A model generated the notes under the pieces. That model did not search any database. It was not told the origin of the DNA and was given only the letters and a program-made list of their open reading frames with translations. Source: Hymenobacter properus (GTDB lineage Bacteria; Bacteroidota; Bacteroidia; Cytophagales; Hymenobacteraceae). From it: DNA of 64,000 bases. Below are positions 41,597-50,252 of this stretch, piece by piece. A program made the position numbers and the translations under genes. The first letter of the stretch is position 1, and every line of letters begins with the position of its first letter. The stretch lies in contig NZ_JADQDP010000007.1 of the NCBI RefSeq assembly GCF_015694735.1, positions 95,194-159,193 on the forward strand. The letters run 5' to 3'.

Positions 41597-41699
41597 AACG
41601 TCATGCAGGGCGCAGCGAAGCATCTTTACCTCTACACCAGTTCTGATACTCAGATTACGTTGCGCGGTAAAGATGCTTCGCTGCGCCCTGCATGACGTT
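41597..41699. repeat. intergenic palindromic repeat, family 1, copy 10
   Basis: The arms contain CGTCATGCAGGGCGCAGCGA and AGCATCTTTACC. Both arms carry the G change (CAGGGCGC / GCGCCCTG), a compensated substitution relative to CAGAGCGC. Confidence 0.9.
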
Positions 41700-41710
41700 T
41701 CACTAATGTT

Positions 41711-42628
41711 TTATCGCACCTTGCCCCGCTTCACCAAGTAGGCATACAGCACTTTCTCGAACGGCTCGCGCACGTCCACGGGCACGAAATCGATGCGCAG
41801 CTGGCCGCAGCGCTGGGCCAGTTCCTGCTCGTAGGCCGTCATGGCCGCCTGGTAGTGCTCTTTGATTTGCGAGGGCTGAAGCTTGATTTCGAGCCCGGTT
41901 TCCACGTCTTCGAAGATGTAGGGCCGCTCGGCGAAGTCGAAATTGGCCTCGGTGGCGCGGTCGAGGATGTGGAACAAGAGCACCTCGTGGTGCTGGTGCT
42001 TGAGGTGCTGCAGAGCGGCCAAGGCAGCTTCCTGCTCGGCCGCGCCGCGCCCCAGCATGTCGCTGAACACGATGACCAGGGAGCGTTTGGGAATCTGCTG
42101 GGCAATGGCGTGGATGGTGCCGGCCACGTTGGTGCCCCGGCCCGATTTGGGCACGGGCGGGCGCTCCAGCAGCTGTTGCAGCGTGAGCAGCAGTGTGTGG
42201 CGGTGGGTGCTGGTGGAGCGCACCGGCGTTTGCAGCTCGATGCTGTCGGCGAAGGTGACGAGGCCCACGGCGTCGCGCTGCCGGGTGAGCAGGGTGGTGA
42301 GGGCGGCCGAGGCCAGAATGCTGAATTTCAGCTTGTCGTGGCCTGGCGCGGGGTAGTACATGCTGGGGCTCACGTCGAGCAGCAGGTGGGCGCGCAGGTT
42401 GGTTTCTTCCTCGTAGCGCTTCACAAACAGCTTATCGGTGCGGGCAAATACCTTCCAGTCAATATGGCGCGTGCTCTCGCCGGGATTGTACAGCCGGTGC
42501 TCCGAAAACTCCACCGAAAAGCCATGATAAGGCGACTGGTGCAGGCCGGTGATGAACCCATCGACCAGCTGGCGGGCCAGAAACTCGAGGTTTTCGAAGG
42601 AGCGAATGGAAGCGAGGTCGAGGGGCAT
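41711..42628 (-). CDS. DUF58 domain-containing protein (vWA-like)
   Basis: A 305-residue protein starting at ATG 42628 (MPLDLASIRSFENLEFLARQ). The DUF58 signature GFSVEFSEHRLYNPGESTRHIDWKVFAR is present, followed by a von Willebrand A-like fold with a MIDAS-type LLLDVSPSMYY and IVFSDMLG. Members usually sit beside a MoxR AAA+ ATPase and act in assembly or chaperone-like roles. No moxR gene is adjacent here. It is cytoplasmic, with no signal peptide. Confidence 0.9.
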   Translation of the reverse strand: MPLDLASIRSFENLEFLARQLVDGFITGLHQSPYHGFSVEFSEHRLYNPGESTRHIDWKVFARTDKLFVKRYEEETNLRAHLLLDVSPSMYYPAPGHDKLKFSILASAALTTLLTRQRDAVGLVTFADSIELQTPVRSTSTHRHTLLLTLQQLLERPPVPKSGRGTNVAGTIHAIAQQIPKRSLVIVFSDMLGRGAAEQEAALAALQHLKHQHHEVLLFHILDRATEANFDFAERPYIFEDVETGLEIKLQPSQIKEHYQAAMTAYEQELAQRCGQLRIDFVPVDVREPFEKVLYAYLVKRGKVR

Positions 42629-42657
42629 GGGTTGGGGCGGGCTGGAAGAGAACCGCA

Positions 42658-42746
42658 TGTCATCCTGAGCGCATCTAAGGACCTTCTCACGCTTGAGCGA
42701 TAATAGTGCTCAGGGGATAAGGTCCTTCGCTGTGCTCAGGATGACA
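42658..42746. repeat. intergenic palindromic repeat, family 1, copy 11 (decayed)
   Basis: The left arm is GTCATCCTGAGCGCATCTAA GGACCTT; the right arm is AAGGTCCTTCGCTGTGCTCA GGATGAC. Several mismatches show a decayed copy of the CATCCTGAGCGCAGCGAAGG sub-type. Confidence 0.8.
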
Positions 42747-42804
42747 GATGGGTTGCGCGGCTGACGTTCAAAGATACCTCAACACCTGCCCCGCGCCCCG
42801 CGTT

Positions 42805-42812
42805 TATCTTTG
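42805..42812 (+). promoter_or_regulatory. candidate -7 box TATCTTTG
   Basis: An exact TAnnTTTG match 74 bases upstream of the PUR-family gene. No TTG at the expected -33 spacing. A second TATCTTTG lies on the minus strand at 42769-42776, facing the DUF58 gene. Confidence 0.4.
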
Positions 42813-42886
42813 ATGCGCATTTCGTAAGTTAGGCCCTTCAACCAACCGACCGATTCTATTTCCCACTCATACCCCACCCAATTCCA

Positions 42887-43240
42887 GTGGACGACCGTCA
42901 CGACCAGGAAGAGATTTATTCCCAACGCATTAAAGCTGGCAAGCGCACGTATTTCTTCGACGTGAAAGCTACCCGCGGTCAGGATTACTACCTGACCATT
43001 ACCGAGAGCAAGCGCCGCCAGAACGGCGACGACTCCGTTTCGTACGAAAAGCACAAGATTTTCCTTTACAAGGAGGATTTCATGAAGTTTGTGGATGCCC
43101 TGCAGGACGCCGTGGACTACGTGCGTGAAGAGCTGCTCACCCCCGAAGAAGTGGCCGAGCTTGACCGCCCGCGCGACTACGACGACCGGGACCAGCCCCG
43201 CCCCGCCTTCGACCCCAACCGCAGCGACGACATCTACTAG
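42887..43240 (+). CDS. PUR-family DNA/RNA-binding protein (DUF3276)
   Basis: A 117-residue protein with a GTG start. The conserved core EIYSQRIKAGKRTYFFDVKAT ... DYYLTITESKRR and HKIFLYKEDFMKFVDALQDAV matches the Bacteroidota PUR-alpha-like family (DUF3276), which forms a Whirly-like fold that binds single-stranded nucleic acid. The C-terminal tail is acidic and disordered (DDRDQPRPAFDPNRSDD). Role in the cell is not established. Confidence 0.9.
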   Translation: MDDRHDQEEIYSQRIKAGKRTYFFDVKATRGQDYYLTITESKRRQNGDDSVSYEKHKIFLYKEDFMKFVDALQDAVDYVREELLTPEEVAELDRPRDYDDRDQPRPAFDPNRSDDIY

Positions 43241-43268
43241 GGCATCCGCTCGGTACGACGACACAGAA

Positions 43269-43442
43269 GAACGTCATGCGGAGCGCCGTCGAAGCATCGC
43301 TGCCGCGCCATTTGTCATCCTGCGCCAAGCGAAGGACCTTATCAAGTAAGAACGGCTGTCGTTCAGTGGTGATAAGATGCTTCCTTCGTCAGCCTGACAG
43401 ACGGCGCGGCAGCGATGCTTCGACGGCGCTCCGTATGACGTT
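43269..43442. repeat. intergenic palindromic repeat, family 1, copy 12: one palindrome nested in another
   Basis: The outer arms are CGTCATGCGGAGCGCCGTCG AAGCATCGCTGCCGCG and the complement. In the loop sits a second element of the other sub-type: TCATCCTGCGCCAAGCGAAG GACCTTATC on the left, and GATAAGATGCTTCCTTCGTC AGCCTGACA on the right, partly decayed. Total about 174 bases, between the PUR gene and ychF. Confidence 0.88.
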
Positions 43443-43471
43443 CTTTTTTCTAGAAGCCATTGCCTAAGCCG

Positions 43472-43479
43472 TACCTTTG
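43472..43479 (+). promoter_or_regulatory. candidate -7 box TACCTTTG of ychF
   Basis: An exact TAnnTTTG match 54 bases before the ychF ATG, in an AT-richer leader. No clear -33 TTG at the canonical distance. Confidence 0.45.
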
Positions 43480-43533
43480 CAGCCGAATTGCCCCCAATTC
43501 AACCTTTAACATTCAACACTCAACCCTAGATAA

Positions 43534-44634
43534 ATGGGCCTCCGCTGCGGTATCGTCGGCTTGCCGAACGTCGGTAAATCCACCCTTTTCAACGCGCTTT
43601 CCAACGCCAAGGCCGAATCGGCCAACTATCCCTTCTGCACCATCGAGCCCAACGTGGGTGTCATTACCGTGCCCGATGAGCGCCTGCAAATCCTGGAAGC
43701 GCTGGTGAACCCCAAGCGCGTGCTGCCCACTATCATCGAGTTTGTCGATATTGCCGGCCTCGTGAAGGGCGCCAGCAAGGGCGAGGGCCTGGGCAATAAA
43801 TTCCTGGCCAACATCCGCGAGGTGGACGCCATCATTCACGTGGTGCGCTGCTTCGACGACCCCAACATCGTGCACGTAGCCGGCGGTGTGGACCCCGTTT
43901 TTGATAAAGACGTCATCGATACCGAACTGCAGCTCAAGGACCTGGAAAGCGTTGAGAAGAAGCTGCAGAAGTCGGAGCGCAGCGCCAAAGCCGGCGACTC
44001 CGTGGCCAAGAAGGAAGTAGCCTCGCTCCAGAAATACAAAGCCGCCCTCGAAGCCGGCCAGAACGCCCGCGCCGTGGCTGCTTCCGAAGACGACCTGGCC
44101 GCTGTGGCCGACCTGCAGCTGCTCACCATCAAGCCCGTGATTTACGTGGCCAACGTGGACGAGGCCAGCATTGCCAGCAACGGCAATAAGCACGTAGATG
44201 CCCTGCGCGAGCACGTGAAAGCCGAAGGTGCCCAGGTGGTGCTGGTGTCGGCCGCCATCGAAGCCCAGATTGCCGAGATGGAAGACCCCGAGGAAAAAGC
44301 CATGTTCCTGGGCGAGTACGGCCTCACCGAGTCGGGCCTGAACAAGCTCATCCGGGCCAGCTACGAGCTGCTGAACCTGATTACTTACTTCACCGCCGGC
44401 GTGCAGGAAGTGCGCGCCTGGACCATCCACAAGGGGGACAAAGCCCCCGCCGCGGCCGGCGTCATCCACTCCGACTTCGAGAAGGGCTTCATCCGCGCCG
44501 AGGTCATCAAGCTGCCCGATTACCAGGAGTACAAGACCGAGGTCAAAATCAAAGAAGCCGGCAAAATGGCCGTAGAAGGCAAGGACTACGTGGTGCAGGA
44601 CGGCGACATCATGCACTTCCGGTTCAATGTTTAA
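43534..44634 (+). CDS. ychF: redox-regulated ATPase/GTPase YchF
   Basis: A 366-residue Obg-like ATPase. The P-loop GLPNVGKSTLFNAL is at the N-terminus, followed by EFVDIAGLVKGASKGEGLGNKFL (G3), the YchF-specific altered G4 region VIYVANVDE, a coiled-coil insertion and the C-terminal TGS domain (about 280-366, ITYFTAGVQEVRAWTI ... GKDYVVQDGDIMHFRFNV). It is a highly conserved ribosome-associated protein that prefers ATP over GTP. A strong terminator follows the stop. Confidence 0.96.
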   Translation: MGLRCGIVGLPNVGKSTLFNALSNAKAESANYPFCTIEPNVGVITVPDERLQILEALVNPKRVLPTIIEFVDIAGLVKGASKGEGLGNKFLANIREVDAIIHVVRCFDDPNIVHVAGGVDPVFDKDVIDTELQLKDLESVEKKLQKSERSAKAGDSVAKKEVASLQKYKAALEAGQNARAVAASEDDLAAVADLQLLTIKPVIYVANVDEASIASNGNKHVDALREHVKAEGAQVVLVSAAIEAQIAEMEDPEEKAMFLGEYGLTESGLNKLIRASYELLNLITYFTAGVQEVRAWTIHKGDKAPAAAGVIHSDFEKGFIRAEVIKLPDYQEYKTEVKIKEAGKMAVEGKDYVVQDGDIMHFRFNV

Positions 44635-44663
44635 ATGATACCGCTTTATTTAGGGCTTTACAA

Positions 44664-44697
44664 TACCCCAACCTATTTCGGTTGGGGTTCTTTTTTC
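44664..44697 (+). terminator. intrinsic terminator after ychF
   Basis: CCCCAACC and GGTTGGGG pair around a six-base loop and are followed by TTCTTTTTTC. Confidence 0.85.
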
Positions 44698-44701
44698 AAA
44701 T

Positions 44702-45322
44702 ATGTCAAAAATTACTATGAACAGAAGCATTGCTGGCCTCAAGTACCCTGCTCTTGCAAGCATAAAAGGGCGGTCTAGTACAATAAGGGCCGAATTTATT
44801 AAATCAGTTATCCCCGAAATAATACCTAACCCAATGGAGATAGAAGCAGCCTTGACAGTGCTTCAGCAAAATGAGAGGAATTTAAGTTGTTCGTACTGTG
44901 GAGACAATCCTACAGAATGGGACCATTTCTTTTCGGCTGTCTCTAATAAAAGGGCCACAGGTTACATTACAGAAGTGTATAATTTGGTGCCCGCATGTGG
45001 TAAGTGTAATCAATCAAAAGGAGCGACTTATTGGAAAGATTGGATTTGTGGTAAAGCTATACTCTCACCTACTTCTAGACTGAGGAATGGTAAATTAAAT
45101 ATTACAAAAGAACAGCTTGAAATTAAAATTGGCGTTCTTGAAGATTTTGAGAAATGGGGCAGAACTAGAATTACCAAACTTGATTTTGACAGTGTTTCTG
45201 GGCATGAGTTTGCCGAATACTTTAAATCCTGTGAGGATTTAATTGACAAGCTTGCTGCCTACGAAAGAACTGCGATTGCACTAAAAGCTAAAGTGGAAGC
45301 AACGTTGCAAAAGCGGACTTAA
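44702..45322 (+). CDS. HNH endonuclease
   Basis: A 206-residue protein with a zinc-finger HNH core: CSYCGDNPTEWDHFFSA ... EVYNLVPACGKCNQSKG, i.e. two CxxC pairs, the HNH histidine in WDHF, the Asn of NLVPAC and the final N of CNQSKG. The N- and C-terminal regions are helical and family-specific. The gene is strikingly AT-rich compared with both neighbours and sits only a few bases after the ychF terminator, so it was probably acquired horizontally. No methylase or other restriction partner is adjacent. The gene ends inside a 60-bp perfect palindrome. Confidence 0.88.
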   Translation: MSKITMNRSIAGLKYPALASIKGRSSTIRAEFIKSVIPEIIPNPMEIEAALTVLQQNERNLSCSYCGDNPTEWDHFFSAVSNKRATGYITEVYNLVPACGKCNQSKGATYWKDWICGKAILSPTSRLRNGKLNITKEQLEIKIGVLEDFEKWGRTRITKLDFDSVSGHEFAEYFKSCEDLIDKLAAYERTAIALKAKVEATLQKRT

Positions 45323-45371
45323 TGAAAAGGCCGGCTCGTAATTACGAGCCGGCCTTTTCATTAAGTCCGCT
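45312..45371. terminator. 60-bp perfect palindrome acting as bidirectional terminator
   Basis: AGCGGACTTAATGAAAAGGC CGGCTCGTAA is followed at once by its exact reverse complement with no loop. It contains the last codons and stop of the HNH gene and ends eight bases before the M48 gene's stop on the other strand. Confidence 0.9.
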
Positions 45372-45379
45372 GGGCGATT

Positions 45380-46840
45380 CTAGCGGCCTACTACCTTATA
45401 TAACATGCCCTTTGGCAGCTTATCCGTGGTTTTCATGCCGTTCAGAATGGCCATTTCCTCGTAGCGCTTGCTGGGGATGCCGGCCGAGGCCAGGGCGGAG
45501 GCCAGCGTCTGGGTGCCAGTGGCGGTGCGGATGTGGATGTGCTCGGGCTGGCGGTTCAGCTTGTCAGCTTCGGTGAGGCGGGCGTAGCCCTGGGCGGCGC
45601 GCTGAAACTGGGGCGCGTAGGTGCCGAAGGTGGTCGGGGAGGACAGGCCCACGAAGGCGTAGATGCTGTTGCCGTCCTGAATGAGTTGGGCCAGCACGTG
45701 GGCCGGCGTGCTCTGCTGGTCCTGCGCCTGCTGGTCGCCTTCAAACACCAGCGCGGGGAAGCCGTTGATGGTGGTTTTTTGGGCCTGCGCGTTGGCCACT
45801 CCGATGGACTTGGCCAAGTTTTGGGCGGCAGCATCGAGCGAGTTGCCGCTGGCTCCCAGGAACACCAGCAGCGCCTTGCCGTTGGGCTCCTGCATCTGGA
45901 AGGTTTCGGGCGAGTTGTTAGACTTCCAGCCCGAAGGGATGGGGAAGCGGAATTTCAAATCGGGGTGGTAGAACACGCCGCTTTCCACGAAGCCCTGGCG
46001 TGGGTCTTCGCCAAAGGTCAGGCCCTCAATTTGGCGCAGGTACTGGTCGCGGTTCACTAGGTAGGTGCTGCGGCCGGCGCTCTGCTTGGCCTGAGCGGCC
46101 AGCTGCTTCACGCGGGTGTAGCGGTCGGCCGAGTTGGGGTGGCTGCTTAGGAAGGTGGGAATGCTGCTGCCGCTCTGTTCCTCGGTGCGCTGCAGGGTCT
46201 GGAAGAAATCGGCCATGTAGCTGGCGTCGTAGCCGATTTTGGTGGAATACTTCACGCCCAGGCCGTCGGCCTCGTTTTCGTCGCCGCGGCTGTACTTCAG
46301 CATCCACAGGCCCACGCCCTGCTGCACAATGCCGCCCACCGACTGCATCACGCGCGGGGCCAGCACCGAGCCGAGTATCATACCGATGCCGGCAATGGTG
46401 TTGTTGCGGCTTTGCTTCTTACCGTGCTGCGCAGTGATGTGGCCCAGCTCGTGGCCGAGCACACCCGAAAACTGGGCTTCGTTGTTGAAATAAGCCATGA
46501 TGCCGCGCGTGAAATACACGTGCCCATCGGGGGTGGCAAAGGCGTTGATGATGGGCGAATCGACCACCGTGAAGCCGTAGTCGCCGGGGCGGTCCGAGAT
46601 GGCCGTCATCTGCTTGCCTTTGGCGGTGATAAGGCTTTGCAATTTGGCGTCATTATAAAGGCCAAACTGGGCGATAACGGCGGGGTCGGGCTTGGCGCCT
46701 TGCAGGGGGCGGGCAGCTGGGGCTGCGGGCGATGCAGGGCGACGGGCAGCCCAATCGGTCATGCTGGACGAGCCGGCCAGCGGCAGCAGCAAGGCCAGCA
46801 GGGCGGCGGTGCTCAGGCTGCGGGAAAAAGGAACATTCAT
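45380..46840 (-). CDS. M48-family metalloprotease, exported
   Basis: A 486-residue protein starting at ATG 46840. Signal peptide MNVPFSRSLSTAALLALLLPLAG; M48 catalytic domain with the zinc motif H130-E-L-G-H134 in FSGVLGHELGHITAQH and the third ligand in RGDENEADGLG (about 186-195). Typical blocks are VDSPIINAFATPDGHVYFTRG and FLSSHPNSADRY. The C-terminal half is a less conserved region ending in a possible LysM-like segment (SKRYEEMAILNGMKTTDKLPKGMLYKVV). It is BepA-like in outline, with a likely periplasmic quality-control role, which is inference. Confidence 0.92.
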   Translation of the reverse strand: MNVPFSRSLSTAALLALLLPLAGSSSMTDWAARRPASPAAPAARPLQGAKPDPAVIAQFGLYNDAKLQSLITAKGKQMTAISDRPGDYGFTVVDSPIINAFATPDGHVYFTRGIMAYFNNEAQFSGVLGHELGHITAQHGKKQSRNNTIAGIGMILGSVLAPRVMQSVGGIVQQGVGLWMLKYSRGDENEADGLGVKYSTKIGYDASYMADFFQTLQRTEEQSGSSIPTFLSSHPNSADRYTRVKQLAAQAKQSAGRSTYLVNRDQYLRQIEGLTFGEDPRQGFVESGVFYHPDLKFRFPIPSGWKSNNSPETFQMQEPNGKALLVFLGASGNSLDAAAQNLAKSIGVANAQAQKTTINGFPALVFEGDQQAQDQQSTPAHVLAQLIQDGNSIYAFVGLSSPTTFGTYAPQFQRAAQGYARLTEADKLNRQPEHIHIRTATGTQTLASALASAGIPSKRYEEMAILNGMKTTDKLPKGMLYKVVGR

Positions 46841-47092
46841 GGGAATAAATAAAGCGGAATTAACCAGTGAAGGGCTACCGATGGGCTTGCAACGGCCGCA
46901 GGGCCGGTGCGGTTGCGCCAAGGCAGCAACGGGGGGTAAACGCGCGTCCGTGTCCGGGGTGGGCCAACAGCCGCTACCAGCCTTAGGCCATTTTCCTGCC
47001 AATTTGTGGCACGCGCGGCACTTTCACTTAAAACACACGTGGGACCGGGTAGCATTGCGGCTGTTTTCATTCGTCCATATTCTTGTGTTTCA

Positions 47093-47964
47093 ATGACTGC
47101 TTTTCGGTCTGGCCTGGCCTTGCTGCCCGCGGCACTTTTGTTGCTTTCCTGCCACCGCACGCCCATGGCCAGCAGCACTAGCAGCTTCGCGGCGGTCCCG
47201 CCCAGTATCGACGGACAAGCCGCGGAGTGGACCGACTCGCTACACTACGACCCCGGCAGCAAGCTGCAGTACCAGGTGCTGAACGACGGCCGCCAGGTGT
47301 ACCTGCGCCTGAAAGCCGCCGACCCAGCCACTCAGGCCAAAATCGTGCGCCTGGGCCTCACCGTGTGGCTCGATACCACCGGCCGCCACCAGCACCAGTT
47401 CGGCGTGCATTTCCCACTGGGCGGCCCTCTGAGCCCGCGCTCCGGCGCCGACGACAGCGCCCCCCGGCCCGATGCTAGCGCCCCCATGCCCGCCCGCCAG
47501 GAGGGCCGCCGCGAGCGCATGGCCCAGGCCCTGGCCGGCATGCGCGAGATGGAGCTGCTTTACTACAAAGGCAGCCCCGAGCCTACGCTCACCGACACGC
47601 AGTCGCAGCTGGGCGTGAAAGCCGCCCTGGCCCTCGACGCGCAGGAAACCTGATATACGAGCTGGCCGTGCCCCTGCGCCTGCTCTATCCCAAGCTCCCC
47701 ACCATCAGCGGCCGGCCCGCCGTGGTGGGCGTCACGCTGGCCGGCGGCAAGTTCTCCATGCCCTCAGCGGGCGGCGGTATGCCAGGCGGAGGCATGCGCG
47801 GCGGCATGGGCGGTGGCGGCATGCGCGGAGGTATGGGGGGCGGCGGAATGCGGGGCGGTATGGGCGGTGGTGGAATGCGCGGCGGAGGCAGCCGGGGCAG
47901 CTACAGCGGCCAACAGTCAGCTCCTATTGACTTGAAAACCAGCATAAATATGGTTTCAAAATGA
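47093..47964 (+). pseudogene. lipoprotein with Gly/Met-rich tail, frameshifted
   Basis: ATG 47093 begins a lipoprotein signal (LLPAALLLLSCHRTP, lipobox Cys) and a beta-rich domain with PPSIDGQAAEWTDSLHYD and VYLRLKAADP. The frame ends early at TGA 47651. The +1-shifted frame continues without a break as LIYELAVPLRLLYPKLPT..., ending in a GGGMRGGMGG repeat tail at 47964. Restoring one A in the run at 47646-47648 (GAAACC to GAAAACC) joins them as AQENLIYELAVPL. A one-base deletion or a homopolymer error is therefore likely. The domain resembles carbohydrate-binding-like modules seen in Bacteroidota. Confidence 0.82.
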
Positions 47965-47978
47965 ATCAGTTTAAAAAA

Positions 47979-48068
47979 ACGTCATGCTGAGCGCAGCCGA
48001 AGCATCTCTACCGCGGAAGTAAATAATTACTCCTGCAGTAGAGATGCTTCGGCTGCGCTCAGCATGAC
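47979..48068. repeat. intergenic palindromic repeat, family 1, copy 13
   Basis: The arms contain CGTCATGCTGAGCGCAGCCG AAGCATCTCTAC. The inner sequence has AGTAAATAATTAC and CTGCAGTAG, nearly the reverse of the copy 2 loop. Confidence 0.9.
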
Positions 48069-48094
48069 TGCCTATAGATTATTCTACCAGTCGA

Positions 48095-49426
48095 TTACTG
48101 CCGGCTGTTCATATCCACCATCTGGTAGCCGATGAGCAGGTCGGCGCGGGTGCCGGGCGGGCGGTAGTACACCAGCAGGTCGTACTGGTTTTCGGTTTCG
48201 TAGTGGCTGCCTTCAAAGTAGGTTTCATTGGCGCCGCGCGTGCCGCCCACCGCAAAATCGTAGTTGTAGTAGCCTTGCTTCAGCAGGGCGTGGCCCGAGT
48301 AGAGCTGCTTGGCTTCGTCGTAGGTCAGTTTGTATTCGTCTTTAAGCTGCCAGTCGCTGAATGCGCCGAAGGCATACACCGGGCCGGGTGCCGGCTGGTC
48401 GGATTTTAGCTGGAAGGTTACGTCGAAATAGTCGGCGTTGGTAGCGCCGTTGCCGTACTCGCGGCTCTCGAACACGCGCTGGCCGTTGGCATCCACATAC
48501 TGGTTGTAGGCGGTGAGGGCGCGCGAGGTTTCGGGCAGCAGCTCGGCCGTGGTCACGGGCCGGGCCTGGGGGTTGACGTGCAGCACGCCGATGCCCACGC
48601 TCTGCACCGAGCGGGTGTCGAAAAAACGGTACTCGCTCAGGCCGGGGAAGGCGTTTTCGAAGTTGAAGTACTGGTATTCGAGGCGGCGGTCGGCGTCGCG
48701 CACGAAGGTGGGGCGCAGGTTGTATTTAGCGTTGTCCCAGCGGAAGTTCTGGCGCAGCACCACCTTCACTTCCACGGCCGGGTTCACCAGCTCCACGGCG
48801 CCGTAGCCCACCGAAAAATCGAGCTGCTGCATGGTGAACCGCTCTTTGCCGCCAATCACAATACCTGGTTTCAGGCCCACGCTCACCTGGTTTTCGTACA
48901 CCAGCAGCCGGCGCGACACCACCGGCGCGCCGCCTTGGTTTTGAACCACCAGCAGGTAGTTGCCGCTGATTTTCACCTGCGGCGCCCGCAGGCGGTAGTG
49001 GAAATACGGCGTTTTGGTGCCCGTGCCCACGCGGTAGTCGGTGATGAGAAACTCATTTATCTCATTCAGAAACTGCATGTCCGTGAGGATGGACGGCTGC
49101 CAGTCAACATCGCAGTGAATGAGCTTGGCCGTGAAGCGCTGGCTCTGCTCACCAAGCACGTCAAACTCCAGCGTGATGGCTCCGGACTGCCCCAGCGGCA
49201 CTATCGGTGGTTGAAGTACTTCGTTGGGTTGGCCCGTGGCCACGTAGCACTGCACGCTCCGTACGTCGGGCGAGTAGGCGTAGTCCTGGTACTTCAGGGT
49301 TTTGTCGGCGTAATATTCGGGCGGCTTCTGGGTGCCGGCGCGGCCGGCGTTGGGGTCGGTGATGGGCGTGCCCAGCGGCACGCAGGCAGTGGCCAGCAGG
49401 AAGGAAGCGAGGGGAAGGAAACGCAT
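48095..49426 (-). CDS. type IX secretion system plug protein (DUF5103), lipoprotein
   Basis: A 443-residue protein from ATG 49426, with a lipobox signal (LASFLLATAC). It has the DUF5103 blocks: VQCYVATGQPNEVLQPPIVPLG, KLIHCDVDWQPS, FLNEINEFLITDYRVG, VYENQVSVGL and the C-terminal DFAVGGTRGANETYFEGSHYETENQYDLLVYYRPPG. Homologues plug the SprA translocon of the type IX secretion system. Consistent with this, two T9SS cargo-like proteins are encoded in the window (21796-24042 and 54511-55491). Confidence 0.9.
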   Translation of the reverse strand: MRFLPLASFLLATACVPLGTPITDPNAGRAGTQKPPEYYADKTLKYQDYAYSPDVRSVQCYVATGQPNEVLQPPIVPLGQSGAITLEFDVLGEQSQRFTAKLIHCDVDWQPSILTDMQFLNEINEFLITDYRVGTGTKTPYFHYRLRAPQVKISGNYLLVVQNQGGAPVVSRRLLVYENQVSVGLKPGIVIGGKERFTMQQLDFSVGYGAVELVNPAVEVKVVLRQNFRWDNAKYNLRPTFVRDADRRLEYQYFNFENAFPGLSEYRFFDTRSVQSVGIGVLHVNPQARPVTTAELLPETSRALTAYNQYVDANGQRVFESREYGNGATNADYFDVTFQLKSDQPAPGPVYAFGAFSDWQLKDEYKLTYDEAKQLYSGHALLKQGYYNYDFAVGGTRGANETYFEGSHYETENQYDLLVYYRPPGTRADLLIGYQMVDMNSRQ

Positions 49427-49500
49427 GGCCCGCAAGGTACGGCGGCGGCTGCGCGCTGGTCAATGCCGTGCCTCGCCGTTGGGGCTGGCATGCGCCCTTT

Positions 49501-50058
49501 TCAGCGGCTGGCCGGGCAGCGCAGCGAGTAATAAGCCGTGTCCTGAAATTGGCCATTCCAAAACCCATTCTGCCGGAAAAGGCCCTCCTGCACAAACCCG
49601 GCCCGCAGCAGGACCCGCGCCGAAGCCTCGTTCCGCGGGTCGATGACGCCCTCCACCGAATGCAGCTGCAGCACTTCGAAGCCGTACTCCAGCGCAGCTG
49701 CCACAGCTTCCTGCATCAGGCCTTGTCCCTGCTGGGACGGGTGAAGCAAATAGCCAATCTCGGCCCGGTGGTTCTCAGGCTGCACGCGATAGAAGCCAAT
49801 GGTGCCAATGATTTCGTCCGACGTGTGCCGGGCGATGCCCCAGTTGAGCAGTTCGTTCCGGCTCATGCCTTCATTCATCGCTTCGATTAGCGCAGCGGCA
49901 TCGGCCACAGTGGTGGCCAGGGGCCGGGGGATGTATTGCATCACTTCCGGGTCGGCGCGCATGGCAAACAGGGCCGGCGCATCGGCGCTGGTGAGCGGGC
50001 GCAGCGTCAGGCGCTCGGTGCTGAGGGTGGGGCAGGGAGTGAAATTGAAAGTGAGCAT
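49501..50058 (-). CDS. GNAT-family N-acetyltransferase (RimJ/RimL type)
   Basis: A 185-residue acetyltransferase. It has the RimJ/RimL pattern: STERLTLRPLTSADAPALF at the N-terminus, GTIGFYRVQPENHRAEIGYLL, the CoA-binding HPSQQGQGLMQEAVAAALEY, and DPRNEASARVLLRAGFVQEG. Members acetylate protein N-termini, amino acids or antibiotics; the substrate is unknown. It is transcribed away from the methyltransferase. Confidence 0.88.
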   Translation of the reverse strand: MLTFNFTPCPTLSTERLTLRPLTSADAPALFAMRADPEVMQYIPRPLATTVADAAALIEAMNEGMSRNELLNWGIARHTSDEIIGTIGFYRVQPENHRAEIGYLLHPSQQGQGLMQEAVAAALEYGFEVLQLHSVEGVIDPRNEASARVLLRAGFVQEGLFRQNGFWNGQFQDTAYYSLRCPASR

Positions 50059-50252
50059 GGGCGGATGGCGCGCTCAGCCCAAGTGTGGTCAGGCCTGGGC
50101 TGTAGCTGATGCGAATGTAAAACCCGCCGCCCATGCAGCTGCAAAAGCCATCCGCAACGGATTATAGCTGCCGTCAGTGCAGTGCTTGAGTGGGCTATTT
50201 CGCAACTGATAATAAGCAAAATAGCTAGCGCTGAAATAGCAGTAAACATTGG

